A stretch of DNA of 64,000 bases from Siphonodentalium dalli (GCA_032622095.1 CP136061.1:260432077-260496076); one strand, 5' to 3'; shown: positions 24,292 to 35,597, counted from the stretch's first letter. Program-made: numbers and translations. The notes: generated by a model not told the origin, from the sequence alone.

Positions 24292-24498
24292 GCTTTATAA
24301 GTAATCGACTCCCCAACCACAGCATACAGCATAATTATGGGTAATTTTTCAAGATTTAGTCGGAAATATGGTTTTTGCCATTCATCGGAAAGCTCTCGCC
24401 GAGAGCTTTCCGATGAATGGCAACAAGCCATATTTCCGACTAAATCCTTAAAAGTTACCCATAATTCTGCTGTGGTTAATGAGTCGATTACTTAGAGC
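24292..24498. repeat. 207-bp foldback (long imperfect inverted repeat)
   Basis: The arms are about 100 bp each. The centre is a perfect 22-bp inverted repeat, GCCATTCATCGGAAAGCTCT plus CG at 24377-24398, mirrored at 24400-24421 with a one-base loop. Outward, GATTTAGTCGGAAATATGG, ATAATTATGGGTAA, ACCACAGC and AAGTAATCGACTC all have reversed partners, with small indels. No TTAA or clear target duplication was found. It could be a foldback MITE or a hairpin RNA locus. The 64-codon minus-strand frame here is an artefact. Confidence 0.9.
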
Positions 24499-25210
24499 AT
24501 TACTGTGTGTATAGGAGACGCAATGTATTCTCACGATTTCAAAACTAATCATGGCCCGGTCTCAGAAACGTTTTGTACAATCAAAGTTCGGACCCAACAG
24601 GAGATCCACTCGCTGTTCTTCTTTCATTCAACTTGTTGCTTAAATGCTTTAGTTCATGACATGTTGAGTGGTATTATACTAATTCTTCCCGTGATCCTCG
24701 TCATCGATGGACTGATAACCGTAGCGGATTGCTTTTCGTCGTAAATTCGATACAATGATAGATGACCCCTGTGATATCAATAATCGGTACAATATGACAT
24801 GCTAATAAGTGTGGTCTCGGTGTGACTTCCCAGCGGATACCTGCACGGCGTACGATGAGGGGCATGAATCGCTCGTCGGTTGAGATAATATCAGCGCATT
24901 ATTCATGTTGAGCATTGTACTCGTGGTGTAAATTCGTCTTTATCGCGACGATAATCAGACATCAGAACAACATTATCTCACAAACAGGCGAAGACTAAAT
25001 TGTCCGACGGCAATCATAAATCTCAGTAGGAATTATCACACATTCATGTGATTTTAGTACGCACGTACTTGTCTAGGCAGGATTTCAAATTGCATGTAAC
25101 TTGACAATTACAATTTAATTCCGTTTTATTTGGTTGAACATATTTATTGTGACCCGCAACGTATATATACATTACTCATATTATTATAGACATAGATAAT
25201 TGTGTGGGCA
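24499..25210. other. Non-coding sequence, no gene seen
   Basis: The 79-codon frame at 24505-24744 is not recognised. The sequence is CpG-containing and otherwise unstructured, up to the retrotransposon remnant at 25211. Confidence 0.45.
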
Positions 25211-25692
25211 CAGAGGATCGGAGCACAAGTTGCGGAACTTATCAGAGCCCCTCTCCTGCTCGACCGTTTTAATCGCCTTGGTATAAGAGTCTTAACAACA
25301 TAAAAGGTACTTTTCGGTGACCCAAGCGTCTCTTATGAAACTAATACTGAATTATTCAAGATAGTACAGTCATATATCAATGCTACCAAGAGATTCGAAG
25401 AATGACCTTAATCGTATATTAAAACCTCAAACATGCAGTGCTCTTCAATTCAGATGGATAATATGTGGTAGAGAGTCCCTTCCTGTCGCCAGTGGATCAC
25501 GGATGACGGTTTTTCTCCAAATTTACTTGCTTTGATTGTTTTTGTATCGTGCTGTAATTGTCGTCTTTTGTATGTATATCTATTATTTGTAACATTTGTA
25601 GGGAGAGGAGCAACCGTAAGTTTTGTAACTTGTGCTCCGATCCCTTAAGCTGAGTTTAGCTTAATAAATATGTTTAAACTATAAAGCCCCTC
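25211..25692 (+). mobile_element. Truncated non-LTR retrotransposon 3' end with an inverted 3'-UTR piece
   Basis: After the reverse-transcriptase tail (25253-25405) comes a 3' untranslated region. It contains GGAGAGGAGCAACCG, GTAACTTGTGCTCCGATCCC and an AATAAATATG tail, similar to the tail of the copy at 28190-29160 (ACTTGTGCCCCAATCCC, AATAAAATATG). At the left edge, 25213-25256 reads GATCGGAGCACAAGTTGC...CCTCTCC. This is the reverse complement of the element's own 3'-UTR at about 25609-25655. Such a 5' inversion is known from twin priming during target-primed reverse transcription, though the inverted piece here comes from the 3' end. Confidence 0.75.
25253..25405 (+). pseudogene. Non-LTR reverse transcriptase, last about 50 codons, with in-frame stop
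   Basis: The translation begins LDRFNRLGIRV, reaches an in-frame TAA near 25304, and resumes KVLFGDPSVSYETNTELFKI to end SYINATKRFEE and a TGA stop. It aligns with the C-terminus of the ORF at 28134-28673 (KLDRVNLKVS...MKLFSITQQYIAATKRF). The two are therefore different copies of one retrotransposon family. Truncation and the stop make this a dead remnant. The catalytic reverse-transcriptase region is absent. Confidence 0.75.
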
Positions 25693-26157
25693 TCCTCTGG
25701 CTTTCGACTGCTAATAAATGTATTTAGAGATAGGTTCAAAATTTGTGTTAAAGTGGCTGCTGCACATACTGTTGGTGTTTGGAGTGGCTATGCATGGTCT
25801 CGCGTTAGGGGGTAGGGTAACATTTACGAGAAGCGGTCTGTCGAGGAAATAAATAAATGGACTGTCTCGAAAATGCGGGTATTTATTGTTTCACTGTAGT
25901 GCGGAATTCTGTTTTATTAATTTGAATTGTTTGTTAGCATGCGCGTATAGTCGACATTTAAGTTGCAATATGCCTTAACATATACAAGTATATGAATAAC
26001 ACACACAAGACACGTTGTAATATTTACATAATAGATTCAACATATACATATATACGAAACAATACATTTAGTTCAACTAAAATTGGTATTGGTGTGACTA
26101 TATAAATTGAGCGTAATGAAACAAAACTGACCCTAGTATTACTAGTGTGAATTGAAA
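25693..26157. other. Non-coding sequence, no gene seen
   Basis: AT-rich, including TATACAAGTATATG-like simple sequence. The copy of AAGCCCCTCTCCTCTGG right after the retrotransposon tail may be part of its target or of a second tail. Confidence 0.45.
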
Positions 26158-26595
26158 TTTACCATGGTATGGTGGTGCATGGTATGTGGAAACTTACCAT
26201 GATAAATGTATATTTGCCATGGTATATGTATATTATGATCTTTTAATATGGTGTGTAATAGCTATACAAGATGAGAGCGTAGTAAAGTTTACCTTGGTTT
26301 ACATATATATCTAACTTACCGTGGTAACCATCATTTTACCATGGTCTTACCACGATGGTCTTAACATGGTAAACGATAATTTAGCATGGTAAAACGGTGG
26401 TACATTTCTCACCATGGTAAATGTATTTGACCTTGTCATTATGTTGGATTACCATGGTAATAGTAAAGTACCTTATTTTACGTATATATAGTAATATATA
26501 ATTTACCGTGGTATCCAGCATTTTACTGTATATGCTCTTACCATTGTACATCGTAAACGGTAGTTTACCATGGTAAAACCGTGGTAATGTCGTAT
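26158..26595. repeat. Cluster of ACCATGGT palindromes
   Basis: Six exact CCATGG palindromes occur, mostly within TTACCATGGTAA-like 12-mers (26161, 26216, 26339, 26411, 26451 and 26567). About ten one- or two-base variants (ACCGTGGTAA, ACCATGATAA, AACATGGTAAAC, AGCATGGTAAAA) lie among them. Spacing is irregular, so this is not a simple tandem array. Confidence 0.8.
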
Positions 26596-28133
26596 ATGGG
26601 TATAGCTATTACTGAATATAAGAATCTATAAGTAAATGCCCGACGAAACCAAAAAAAGCGGCTGTCGTTTACGACATACCTTGATTGGTCCATGCAATCT
26701 ATCATATTTGCCATCTGTCAATAGACACAGCCTCACGATTAAATCGCGAATAATCATCGGATACAGTTCGCTTTCAAATTGCATCTTGTCTTTGGTGATG
26801 ATGTGGTACAATTAAATATGATTTGTCCAATAGTCCACCATAGAACCAACATCTGTATGTCGTATAATTTATACCACAAATGAGTTATGTCTGACACACG
26901 AAGCCATAAAGAGGACATTGTTATATCGACTTTAAAGGGCGGTAGTTTTAACGTTTTGAAATGTTTTTAAAACTCCCAAATGAACACCTCATATAAAGAG
27001 CGTCCACGTTTTCGTTGCCCAAAATAGGTAGATAATAACGAGCGTTGTCAATTATGATGTTATGTTATAGTATTCGACATATTAATTGTGAATGCGTTGC
27101 CTTTGTGATAGGAATGATGGTGATGACTGGTACGCCAAAAATTGGTCTAGGAAATTCTAAATTATTTGGCATCAACGAATAGTGTATCTTTAACACGTTG
27201 TAATGACAACACACCATTGTGTTGCTGTCCATCGTGCGCGTTTGTGATTGGTTGATCTCCGGTTTTGCTTTCCATCGCGCGTGTGTGATTGGTTGATCTC
27301 CGGTTTAACGTTTAATTGAAAAAGCAAACTAGTGTTTCCGTGCGTCTGGGAAGTTTGACGTTCGATAACGTGCGGCATGATCAAAGCGTGTAGATAGAAA
27401 CGTGTATCAAATGTGATGTTTTGCTAATGATATCATTGGAGATGGCCGGGGCGTTAAAACATTTACTGTTTCCCGAATAATTTTCCGTTTTTCTCGAAAT
27501 AAATTGAGGGTATTATGACGTATATATACATACGCCCCAACTTTTTACCACAAATTTACAAAAAATGCGACCGGAACAGAACAAGCGGACCAACCTCAGC
27601 GTGAGGCAAAAATACCTGCCCGTGATTTATATTAGGTGCCGATGGTTCCCTATCAGCTAATTAGCACGTGGGTTTTTAATGAAGTCATAAAACAGTGCAC
27701 CCAATCTCTGCCTATAATGATGATCTACCTGGCGCACACTTCTCGTTTCTTTGATTGCACACATCCTCCTGCCATACACCCCATGCAGACGGTATGCCTC
27801 ATTGCAGGGGGATAATTACACACGTCGCTAGTTTTTGTCCCATAACTCCTCGCCTGCTATTACCCTGCCATTAACACTGCAAAGAAATGCCAAAAAAATG
27901 CGGCGTTGAGTGATGGTTTGTCTGTCGGAGAGGCTGATCGAATGCAGGAATGCTCCGTTTGTTAGAAGGTGGTTGAAGGAAACCAATAATTATAACGAGA
28001 GTGAGCTGACCCTTGTCTGCTCCCCTCATGTCTGTTGTCGCTTATTTTCTCTCTTTTCCGTTATTCTCTATATAATGTTGCACATGTTACTGCAAGGAGA
28101 ACAATTACTAAGGTTTAGTCATGTCTTGAGCAT
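26596..28133. other. Non-coding sequence with a 42-bp duplication
   Basis: Two copies of a block ending GTGATTGGTTGATCTCCGG lie at about 27227-27305. No gene is recognised. The stretch 27600-27900 is less AT-rich and may hold conserved non-coding sequence, but no motif was identified. Confidence 0.5.
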
Positions 28134-28673
28134 GTGCTGCCGTTTCCAATTAAAGGATGCACGACACCGAACACCCATTATAATTATATGCTAATAAGAG
28201 CGCCACCTGTGGTCCGTACTATAACACCCCTGTTAGAATGGAATAAGCTTCCCAAAGTAATCACCGATGCTGATCAATCTTCTACCTTTAAAACCAACTT
28301 GTATCATATAGATCCCACAATCAGCCCCCCTCTACATTTCTATGCTGTACGCAGGAAATACAACATTTTTCATTGTCGCATACGTAATTTTTGCATTGAA
28401 CTCCGATGTGATATGTTCAATAATTATATCGCTGACAGCCCCGCATGCTCATGTGGAAATAGATCTGAAGACGCATATCACTATTTCTTCATGTGCCCAT
28501 TGTACCAACGTGAGCGCTCAGTTCTCTTTGAGAAACTAGACCGCGTAAATCTCAAAGTAAGCCATATTTCAGAACTCATGTGTGGATTACCTTATCTCTC
28601 GTCCCAACAAAATATGAAACTATTTTCCATCACACAGCAATATATTGCAGCGACTAAGCGTTTTGACCCCTAA
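28134..28673 (+). pseudogene. Non-LTR retrotransposon reverse transcriptase, C-terminal tail
   Basis: The frame is open and ends at TAA, but it holds only the last part of a retrotransposon ORF2. Similarity begins near residue 28 (VRTITPLLEWNKLP). WNKLP at 36-40 is typical of the segment after the RT thumb. A Cys/His cluster follows: C105-x-C107-x8-H116-x4-C121, with the context SEDAYHYFFMCPLYQRER. This resembles the zinc-binding tail common in invertebrate non-LTR elements. The end, SITQQYIAATKRFDP, matches the copy at 25253-25405. The RT active site and endonuclease are missing, so the copy is 5'-truncated and inactive. The first 25 residues are probably not part of the element. Confidence 0.8.
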
Positions 28674-29160
28674 TGATTATATTTATCTTATTTGCGAATC
28701 TATACTTGCTTCCGGAATTTCAACTTTTACCTCACAAGTGGACAAACCTCCCATTCAAACATCTCATTCTGATTTATCATCTGTATTGCCTTCCATGCAG
28801 AGCACAACAATAACAAAATAGAGAACGAATCAAGTGTACCATTATATTTAACACCCAACATAAAAGTGCTTAGAATAGATAATATATTGGCACTTGTCAA
28901 TCATTCCAACATTAATAAAATAGTGACATTCTTCAAATACAATTTTTCTCACAGATAAAAAGCAATCTCATGTTGGATCATCTCTGGAAGCCGCTACACA
29001 CTATATATCCCATAACTTCTCACCATGTAAATAAGTTTGTACCGTCATCTTGATCACATGTGTGTTACAATATTGTATTAGGAGAGGGGCTTCATAAGTT
29101 GCAAAAACTTGTGCCCCAATCCCTTTTGTATATTTTGCAAATAAAATATGTTTCAAGTTA
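28190..29160 (+). mobile_element. 5'-truncated non-LTR retrotransposon copy including the 3' UTR
   Basis: The RT tail is followed by about 480 bp of 3'-UTR ending ACTTGTGCCCCAATCCCTTT ... AATAAAATATGTTTCAAGTT. The terminal 90 bp match, in reverse, 59318-59380 and 59645-59700, and more weakly 25600-25690. The exact 3' terminus is not defined and no target-site duplication was found. Confidence 0.7.
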
Positions 29161-30710
29161 AGACCCCTATCCGTATAAACTATATATACAATTCTAGTTT
29201 ATATGTATGCAAATTAATGGTTCATAACCATGTGCCTACATATATAGCGTGCATGGGACGAAAACTTAATGTTAATATTAATAAACCTATATATCATAGG
29301 AAAGAATATGGACCAGTGTATTATAATTATCGATTATATAGTACTCAATATTACGTCTTTCATGTGTTTCTCCAAGGTCACCATCTATAACTCTATTGCC
29401 GTCTTTTTGATGTTGTGGAATTACTGCATGGAGCAGGTCCTGGATTGTCAAACCAAAGAAATATAATGGAAAGTTGATGTTTACACATTCGTATGCGAAT
29501 ATTACTTTTTCTGCACTGACACGACATGGCATAGCACTTGATTCGTGTAATCGTAGACCGTTGTATATAAATCTCATCTCGGTATCAACGAAAGACAACG
29601 CGCTGGTTTGCTCTTAACAATCCAGATGCATATGGCCGCGAAGCTCTGAATGGCGCGTGGACGACATCCAGAAGAGCTACGTAAGCAGACATGCATTTGT
29701 ATATAGGCACCCGTTGGTGTCAAGGGGTGGAACCCCATGCATATGCTTTTTGATTTCATCACCCCTCCTGTTATCACAATGTGACCAGTCGTGTATATCA
29801 TATATAAGGCCACGATCAACATTATAGTCCAGAGAAGACATCATAATGCTAGTCGATGATCTGCAAAATGTACAAATGGCTCGGGCTAACCTCATGCAGT
29901 GTCAAAGTAATCAGATATACATTCAAATTCCCCTGGCGCCATTACTCGTTACACATATGTTAACGCCCGTATGATCAGAAAGGGACATCACTCCACTGAT
30001 CAAGGTCATCGGGTTCATCGTGGATCCTAAACCACATTCACCAAGTCATTCCAGGTACCAGACTCTCACCATCCCGGAGTGGTAGACGCCTTCGTGGTAT
30101 CGTGGATGTACGGCTTATGTCTGCTCCGCGCCAATCGGAACAGACCAGAACTGTTCAAAAGAGCTCACCTAAGATCTAAACAGCGACAGCTGTTTACCAA
30201 ATTTAATCAGCATTCAGCACCACAGTCAGGTGAAACATTCCAGGTAGCAGAATACCGTGATAGTATACTGCAGAGAGAGACTGGGAAATTAAGCAGATTA
30301 CCATGGAGTATTACGGTATTAAGTGTATGTGGGTCTGTTACTGTAATAATGCTCTAAGGTATCCATGGCTTACCGTCCTCAACTCCGATACGAACAGATT
30401 AACTTCTTCGTACGACTATTTTGTTGCTATTCCCGCCACTTTGAGATCAAATATATTATAACTTATATTATATATATAGTATTCTCCAATCTGTTTCGAA
30501 CATGCATGTCCATATACTCTCATTACATTGACGTATGCCTAGTTGTATTAAAAAAACGTTTACCTATATAATATTTTCATATTCCCCTATTATGCGGCTG
30601 ATTTTTTTTTTTTTTTGCTATCGCTGTAGATTTTGTTTTTGTGGGACTCGCGGATATGCATCGCTCTTCATCTTTGTATAATATGTCTGGTTATTCAGCT
30701 TGTTCTCCAT
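29161..30710. other. Non-coding sequence with one weak coding-like frame
   Basis: The frame 30034-30357 (plus, open from about 30034) contains a hydrophilic stretch (RPELFKRAHLRSKQRQLFTK) with natural-looking composition. It has no recognised domain and no clean splice signals. Poly(T) lies at about 30602-30615. Nothing else was recognised. Confidence 0.4.
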
Positions 30711-31058
30711 AATATCAGTACGGTATATGGTCTTATGATATGATTTGTACGGTATATTATGATATGATTTGTACGGTATATGGTCTTATGATATGATTTG
30801 AATATCAGTACGGTATATGGTCTTATGTTATGATTTGAGTATCAGTACGGTATATGGTCTTATGTTATGATTTGAGTATCAGTTCGGTATATGGTCTTAT
30901 GATATGATTTGAATATCAGTACGGTATATGGTCTTATGATATGATTTGAATATCAGTACGGTATATGGTCTTATGATATGATTTGAATATCAGTACGGTA
31001 TATGGTCTTATGATATGATTTGAATATCAGTACGGTATATGGTCTTATGATATGATTG
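30711..31058. repeat. 37-bp minisatellite, about 9 full copies plus short units
   Basis: The unit is AATATCAGTACGGTATATGG followed by TCTTATGATATGATTTG. Units two and three are shortened (no AATATCAG), and two copies read GTTATGATTTGAG. Edge units are the most diverged. Confidence 0.95.
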
Positions 31059-31332
31059 GTTTTAGGTTCATAGTTGGCTTAGAATCGACTTATTGTGAGT
31101 ATACAACGAACTACAACGAGAGTGCTCGAGTGCCATATCGATTCATAATTACTTATAATAAGTAATAATAATAAAAACAGGACTAAACCAACTCACGACT
31201 CAGATATGTTTAAAAGCAGATGAAAGATAAATAACAGTTCAGAAGGAGCCCTATTTATTGAGGGAAATGTTTTGGTAATAAGTTCAATAAACTATAGCCG
31301 TTTGTTGATCTTATTATCTGATCATCGCATAT
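31059..31332. repeat. Dispersed repeat family R1, copy 3
   Basis: It carries GGTTCATAGTTGGCTTAGAA, AAACCAACTCACGACT, GAAATGTTTTGGTAATAAGT and TCAATAAACT...TTATTATCTGATCA, shared with copies 2 and 4. It lies between two minisatellites. Confidence 0.6.
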
Positions 31333-31714
31333 GGAATAACTACTCATCGATGATGCTTTAGTATAGAAAGGGTTAAACTTATTATCTTAACCTTCCCTAT
31401 GGGATAACTACTCATCGATGATGCTTTAGTATAGAAAGGGTTAAACTTATTATCTTAACCTTCCCTATGGGATAACTACTCATCAATGATGCTTTAGTAT
31501 AGAAAGGGTTAAACTTATTATATTAGCCTTTCCTATGGGATAACTACTCATCAATGATGCTTTAGTACAGAAAGGGTTAAACTTATTCTCTGAACCTTTC
31601 ATGTGGGATAACTACTCATCAGTGATGCTTTAGTATAGAAAGGGTTAAACTTATTATCTTAACCTTTCCTATGGGATAACTACTCATCAATGATGCTTTA
31701 GTATAGAAAGGGTT
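31333..31714. repeat. 68-bp minisatellite, 5.6 copies
   Basis: GGGATAACTACTCATCGATG occurs at 31401, 31469, 31537, 31605 and 31673, with a variant at 31333. Each copy continues CTTTAGTATAGAAAGGGTTA. A related single unit is at about 60650-60708 inside R1 copy 4, so the array probably grew from the R1 edge. Confidence 0.95.
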
Positions 31715-31792
31715 AATCAAATAAGTTGTGTCCGGGTGTGGTTTCTGCTTGAAGCATAGTGCCAACTCTGTCGACAAACATGAAGGTGTCCT

Positions 31793-32218
31793 GTGGCGCA
31801 ACAAGACTCATTTATTGAATTGAACGTTGTCTCGGTGTTTAGTTTTTATATCGCTGTCATGTCGTTTATTAATTCGCTCAACGAAGACTTGCAGGAAAAT
31901 GCCACTTCATCAAGCTATTTGTCACTGTGGGGCAGGGAAACTGTTGACCGATTGTTCATAACTCCACTTATTGACATTGATCCCGCATATAAACCACAGA
32001 TCACACACGCTGTTACGTTTGATGTAGGGTACTTGTCTAGTTTTCTGGAAGCATTTCATGTCATGCATTTAATTCTGTCGAACGCTTGGAAAACTTGTCA
32101 CCGGAATTAAATGAGTTGCTCGTAGACCATAGTGAGGCGTTAATTGTTTTTAATTCAATGCCACAAAACAATCTTAATAATAGTGCCGCCATACGAACAA
32201 TGCCACCACAACAGATAT
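31793..32218 (+). pseudogene. Coding-like stretch with an apparent frameshift, not recognised
   Basis: A first frame (31793-32110) gives a protein-like sequence including SFINSLNEDLQENATSSSYL and LWGRETVDRLFITPLIDID. After about 32065 the neighbouring frame becomes protein-like (SVERLENLSPELNELLVDHS, then PQNNLNNSAAIRTMPPQ) and stops at about 32217. A switch between two plausible frames suggests a decayed coding sequence with an indel near 32060. No family was identified, and chance cannot be excluded. Confidence 0.2.
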
Positions 32219-33560
32219 AATAGGCGTAAAGTATTTCTGGACATGCACTGCTTGAACATTCATCTTAAATTCTAATTGTTGTTAGCTCTATCGAAGATCA
32301 GGCGCCAGTGTGCGCTCTGTCGCGTGCCGGTCGTTCTCAATTGGGTGCAAATGTCATTGGACATCACACCACAAAAGTCTTATGATTCAAGGGATTCTTT
32401 TACACACAATTATGAGGATAAATTATATCAAGGAATATGAAATGATATCAAAGATTTTGGTTTTGGTCCGTGTCATGATCTATTGATGCGAAACATTGAG
32501 TGGTTTAATTAACACGGTACGCACCAAGTGCACTTCATTAGCACGTGCCATGACAACAATGGGGCCTTGATCACGTGCCATAACAACAATGGGACCTTGA
32601 TGTGCTTTATTGACATATTTATATTGAAATCCGAAAAAAAGTGAATTCCTTTTATTTGATATTATTTTGTGCATGCATTTGGCTTCAGTCCCGTTCATGC
32701 TTTTCTATAATTTTATTGTCATTTGAGTAAGGCTCTTCCTCCATTCGCTGTCGGTTATCGATGTATTTTATTGCTAACGAGCAATTAAGAACTGACCCTC
32801 GCATTTGTCAGTGCCGACCACATGGGCTTAGTTTTGAGGGGGCGACATTAGTATCCTATATCACCCCCCACCCAACACCTCACTAAGTCGGCAAATGTGT
32901 ATATAGAACATGCATTGAGCTCTCACATGAATTCCAACAAGGACACTCATGTACAGTATGTACACATACACACGGGCTGTGGTACAACGCTTGCTTTAAA
33001 TATTGTTTATGTATCAACCAGAATTATATGTAACATGGACATACATGATATGGAAATATGAATCTGGTAGAAAGGGGGACGACAATACGCACATGGTTTT
33101 TGGGTGTCACTCTCCCCACGAATGTGTCCCGTAGAATGCATGTATATATAATACTTCCTGCGATTTTGAGTTAATATCGGGGCATGACAGCAGATATATA
33201 CATCGGATATTTCATGGGTTCTGGTATTAGGAATAAGATGAGTGTTCAGGGGGAAGAAGATGACGATGGACGGGTAAGATGACGGAGAAGAGGGGGTTGT
33301 AACGAATTATTTGTTTTGTTTCGCGCTAAAGGTATGGTACACTAAATATGCTAACCGATTTATAATAGAGCAATTAAAACTACGCCTGTGGAAATCTGGT
33401 CTGATGTATATAGGGAAGTTTGGGGTCCGTGGCTACTACGTACAATTTAACACATGACGTGGCTTATCTTAATTAAAGTTTTTTTCCCAATAACTTACTA
33501 TACTTAAAACTGAGACCGTCGAGTTTGGTATATCCGCAAAAGCTCGACGTTGTTAGTGTT
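32219..33560. other. Non-coding sequence, no gene seen
   Basis: A tandem duplication of CACGTGCCATGACAACAATG... (about 33 bp, two copies) lies at 32541-32605. The rest is unstructured. Confidence 0.5.
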
Positions 33561-33680
33561 ATGGGCGAAGCAGAGACCGCCCTGAATGTTAACTCCACCG
33601 GGGAATCACTCCACGTAGAAACCACCGACATTAAAACCAGCTTCGCTATCGTTATGATAGTATGTCTGTCATTTGCATAA
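33561..33680 (+). CDS. Candidate first coding exon or small ORF, unidentified
   Basis: A 39-codon frame begins MGEAETALNVNSTGESLHVE, has an N-glycosylation-type NST, and ends in a hydrophobic run (TSFAIVMIVCLSFA) before TAA. A good donor-like site, ATA|GTATGT, lies at 33659/33660, so an exon of 33 codons ending in phase 0 is also possible. An acidic, glycosylated start followed by a hydrophobic segment would fit the N-terminus of a membrane protein. No neighbouring exon that continues it could be confirmed. Codon use (GCC, ACC, CTC) is richer in GC than the surroundings. Confidence 0.25.
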   Translation: MGEAETALNVNSTGESLHVETTDIKTSFAIVMIVCLSFA

Positions 33681-34648
33681 TGAGGTCCCCAGAGGGTAAT
33701 TTAGTGATGCTATCCCGCATAGCTGGCTCTCATCACCAAATTCATCATATGGGTACCTGATTCTGCTTATGCCTCAACTGTTATGGGAGACCTACGAACA
33801 GACTGATCAAAGTCACCCAGTTGAAGTTGGTGATGTTCACCCATTAGTCACCTCGATTATGAATTTTAGCTTTTGCATTAGGGGATATATAAACTTCCAG
33901 AAGCGAAAAAGTAACTAAAACAATGTTAATTTGAGGCTATAGATACTTCCCAGAAGATGAGGCCTAAGCAGAATGACGCCCGAAGAACCTTACCAATGCC
34001 ACCCATGTTTACTTCGTCATGACCTAACTGCTGAAGCTATAATAACTCCCCAATCAACCGACTATATAACAAATGCCCATAACCAACTGGATGCTATAGT
34101 GGAATCGTTCCTGAATTGCCGGTGTATTGGAGTAAATGTGCTTATTGATTCTGAGTTATTGCATTAAGGCGGAACGCAACACATCATATCGGAAACTAAT
34201 GAGTTCACGGCGCGATACGTTTCTATATCAATCACCAGGTGTTCTTTACGCATTTATCTATTAAAACATGGATCTCACATGTTGTAGCCCCGAGCATGTT
34301 ATCAGGCCCCGGAGTCAAAGCACTCGATTTATCACCCGTAACACATCCTGACGTAACTTGTTTGTTAAGATTGAATAGCGAACATCAGACAAACGGAAGT
34401 GGGGACTTGAGAGATTACGTTCTCTGTGATGAAGTTCTTAATGTCAGATAGCTTTGTCAAGGCTGATGTGCAGGTATCTTTCTGATTTGATTAGATAACT
34501 TACGTGTGACTTTATAGGCTCATAACCTGTATACTATAGTGTCAAGTTGTCAAGTGATCTGGACAAAACTGCTGACATTTCAACAATTCGCATTAAGAAC
34601 AGAGATTATGAATGAATGAATGAATGAATGAATGAATGAATGACATAA
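33681..34648. other. Weakly coding-like region, no gene confirmed
   Basis: Two plus-strand frames (33973-34167 and 34239-34451) have balanced composition, for example THPDVTCLLRLNSEHQTNGS in the second, but no domain and no convincing splice borders. A (TGAA)n microsatellite is at 34608-34643. Confidence 0.3.
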
Positions 34649-34795
34649 ATGCATGTTCAGTTCTACCCATTGTCGCAATTGGAGTTTTGGCACAACAACC
34701 CACTAATCCAAGAACTCCAACTGCGAAACGAGCTACTCACCACCAAGAAGACGAAGTCAATCGTACAAATCAAGAGCACAGAAAGACACTCATAG
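34649..34795 (+). CDS. Small coding-like ORF, 48 codons, unidentified
   Basis: It runs from ATG to TAG and contains FYPLSQLEFWHNNPLIQELQ and RNELLTTKKTKSIVQIK, a charged, helix-prone sequence. A longer overlapping frame in another phase (34636-34908) is proline-rich and looks less natural. It could be a retroelement scrap or an exon; nothing adjacent supports either. Confidence 0.15.
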   Translation: MHVQFYPLSQLEFWHNNPLIQELQLRNELLTTKKTKSIVQIKSTERHS

Positions 34796-35216
34796 AACCG
34801 AAAGCAACTGACACCTCGCGACTCCCCCCCCCCCCCACCAGCCTCATCAAACCACATCAAACCACGCCAACAAGCACCCCCATGACTGGGCATCTAACGT
34901 CTAAATGATTGTATTTTGGCCCTGGTCGAAGTCAAACGATGGGAGTCACGGCCTGTGACAGGAAACAACTCAACTACCTATTGTTTGGGGGGGGGGGGGT
35001 TACCGTCGCTTCATTCCGTTTTATGGGAGGGAGGAAGACCGCACAGAGGGTTATACTTTCACCTGGAAACCGCTCCACTGCAACTAGACACCACCGACCC
35101 CCGGAAAGCAACTGACAAACATGCCCATATACGCACACCATGTTATATACCCTACATGTGGATGAATCACAAATCCACAGTTATCTGGATTAAAACTAGC
35201 TTCAGCAGCGCTAGCC
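34796..35216. other. Non-coding sequence with C- and G-runs
   Basis: A C-run at about 34825-34837 and a G-run at about 34987-34999 are present. AAGCAACTGAC occurs twice (34802, 35106). No gene seen. Confidence 0.5.
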
Positions 35217-35441
35217 AACTTACATGTATATATGTCGGCCTCACACGTGCGACATGTGCATTACATGTACCAACTGATCCACCCGGACCCAACTTACAAT
35301 GTATATATGTAGGCCCCATGCATGCGACATGTGCATTACATGTACCAACTGATCCACCCGGACCCAACTTACATGTATATATGTAGGCCCCATGCATGCG
35401 ACATGTACATTGTGTGTACCAACTGATCCACCCGGACCCAA
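35217..35441. repeat. About 75-bp tandem repeat, 3 copies
   Basis: Units start AACTTACATGTATATATG at 35217, 35291 and 35366 and end CCAACTGATCCACCCGGACC. Long frames on both strands (for example 34916-35386) are produced by the repeat. Confidence 0.95.
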
Positions 35442-35510
35442 CTCAACATTGGTTAGAGTGACGTGCATGTCATCTGAAGACGTAGCTCAAGACGTCTATC
35501 CCTCTATTGA

Positions 35511-35514
<4 letters not shown>

Positions 35515-35568
<54 letters not shown>

Positions 35569-35597
35569 TCTCTCCCTCTCTCTTTCTCTCTCTCTTG
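35515..35597. repeat. (TC)n microsatellite
   Basis: About 80 bp of TC with a few CCTC and TTTC interruptions. Confidence 0.97.

Noticed and set aside
30034-30357. Plus-strand frame with a hydrophilic, natural-looking segment
   Set aside because: No start context, no splice borders and no domain. Noted in the regional entry only.
30711-31058. 37-bp repeats as a CRISPR array
   Set aside because: Units are directly adjacent without spacers, so this is a minisatellite.
34636-34908. Proline/threonine-rich 90-codon ORF
   Set aside because: The proline run comes from a C-homopolymer, and a different frame over the same region looks more natural.
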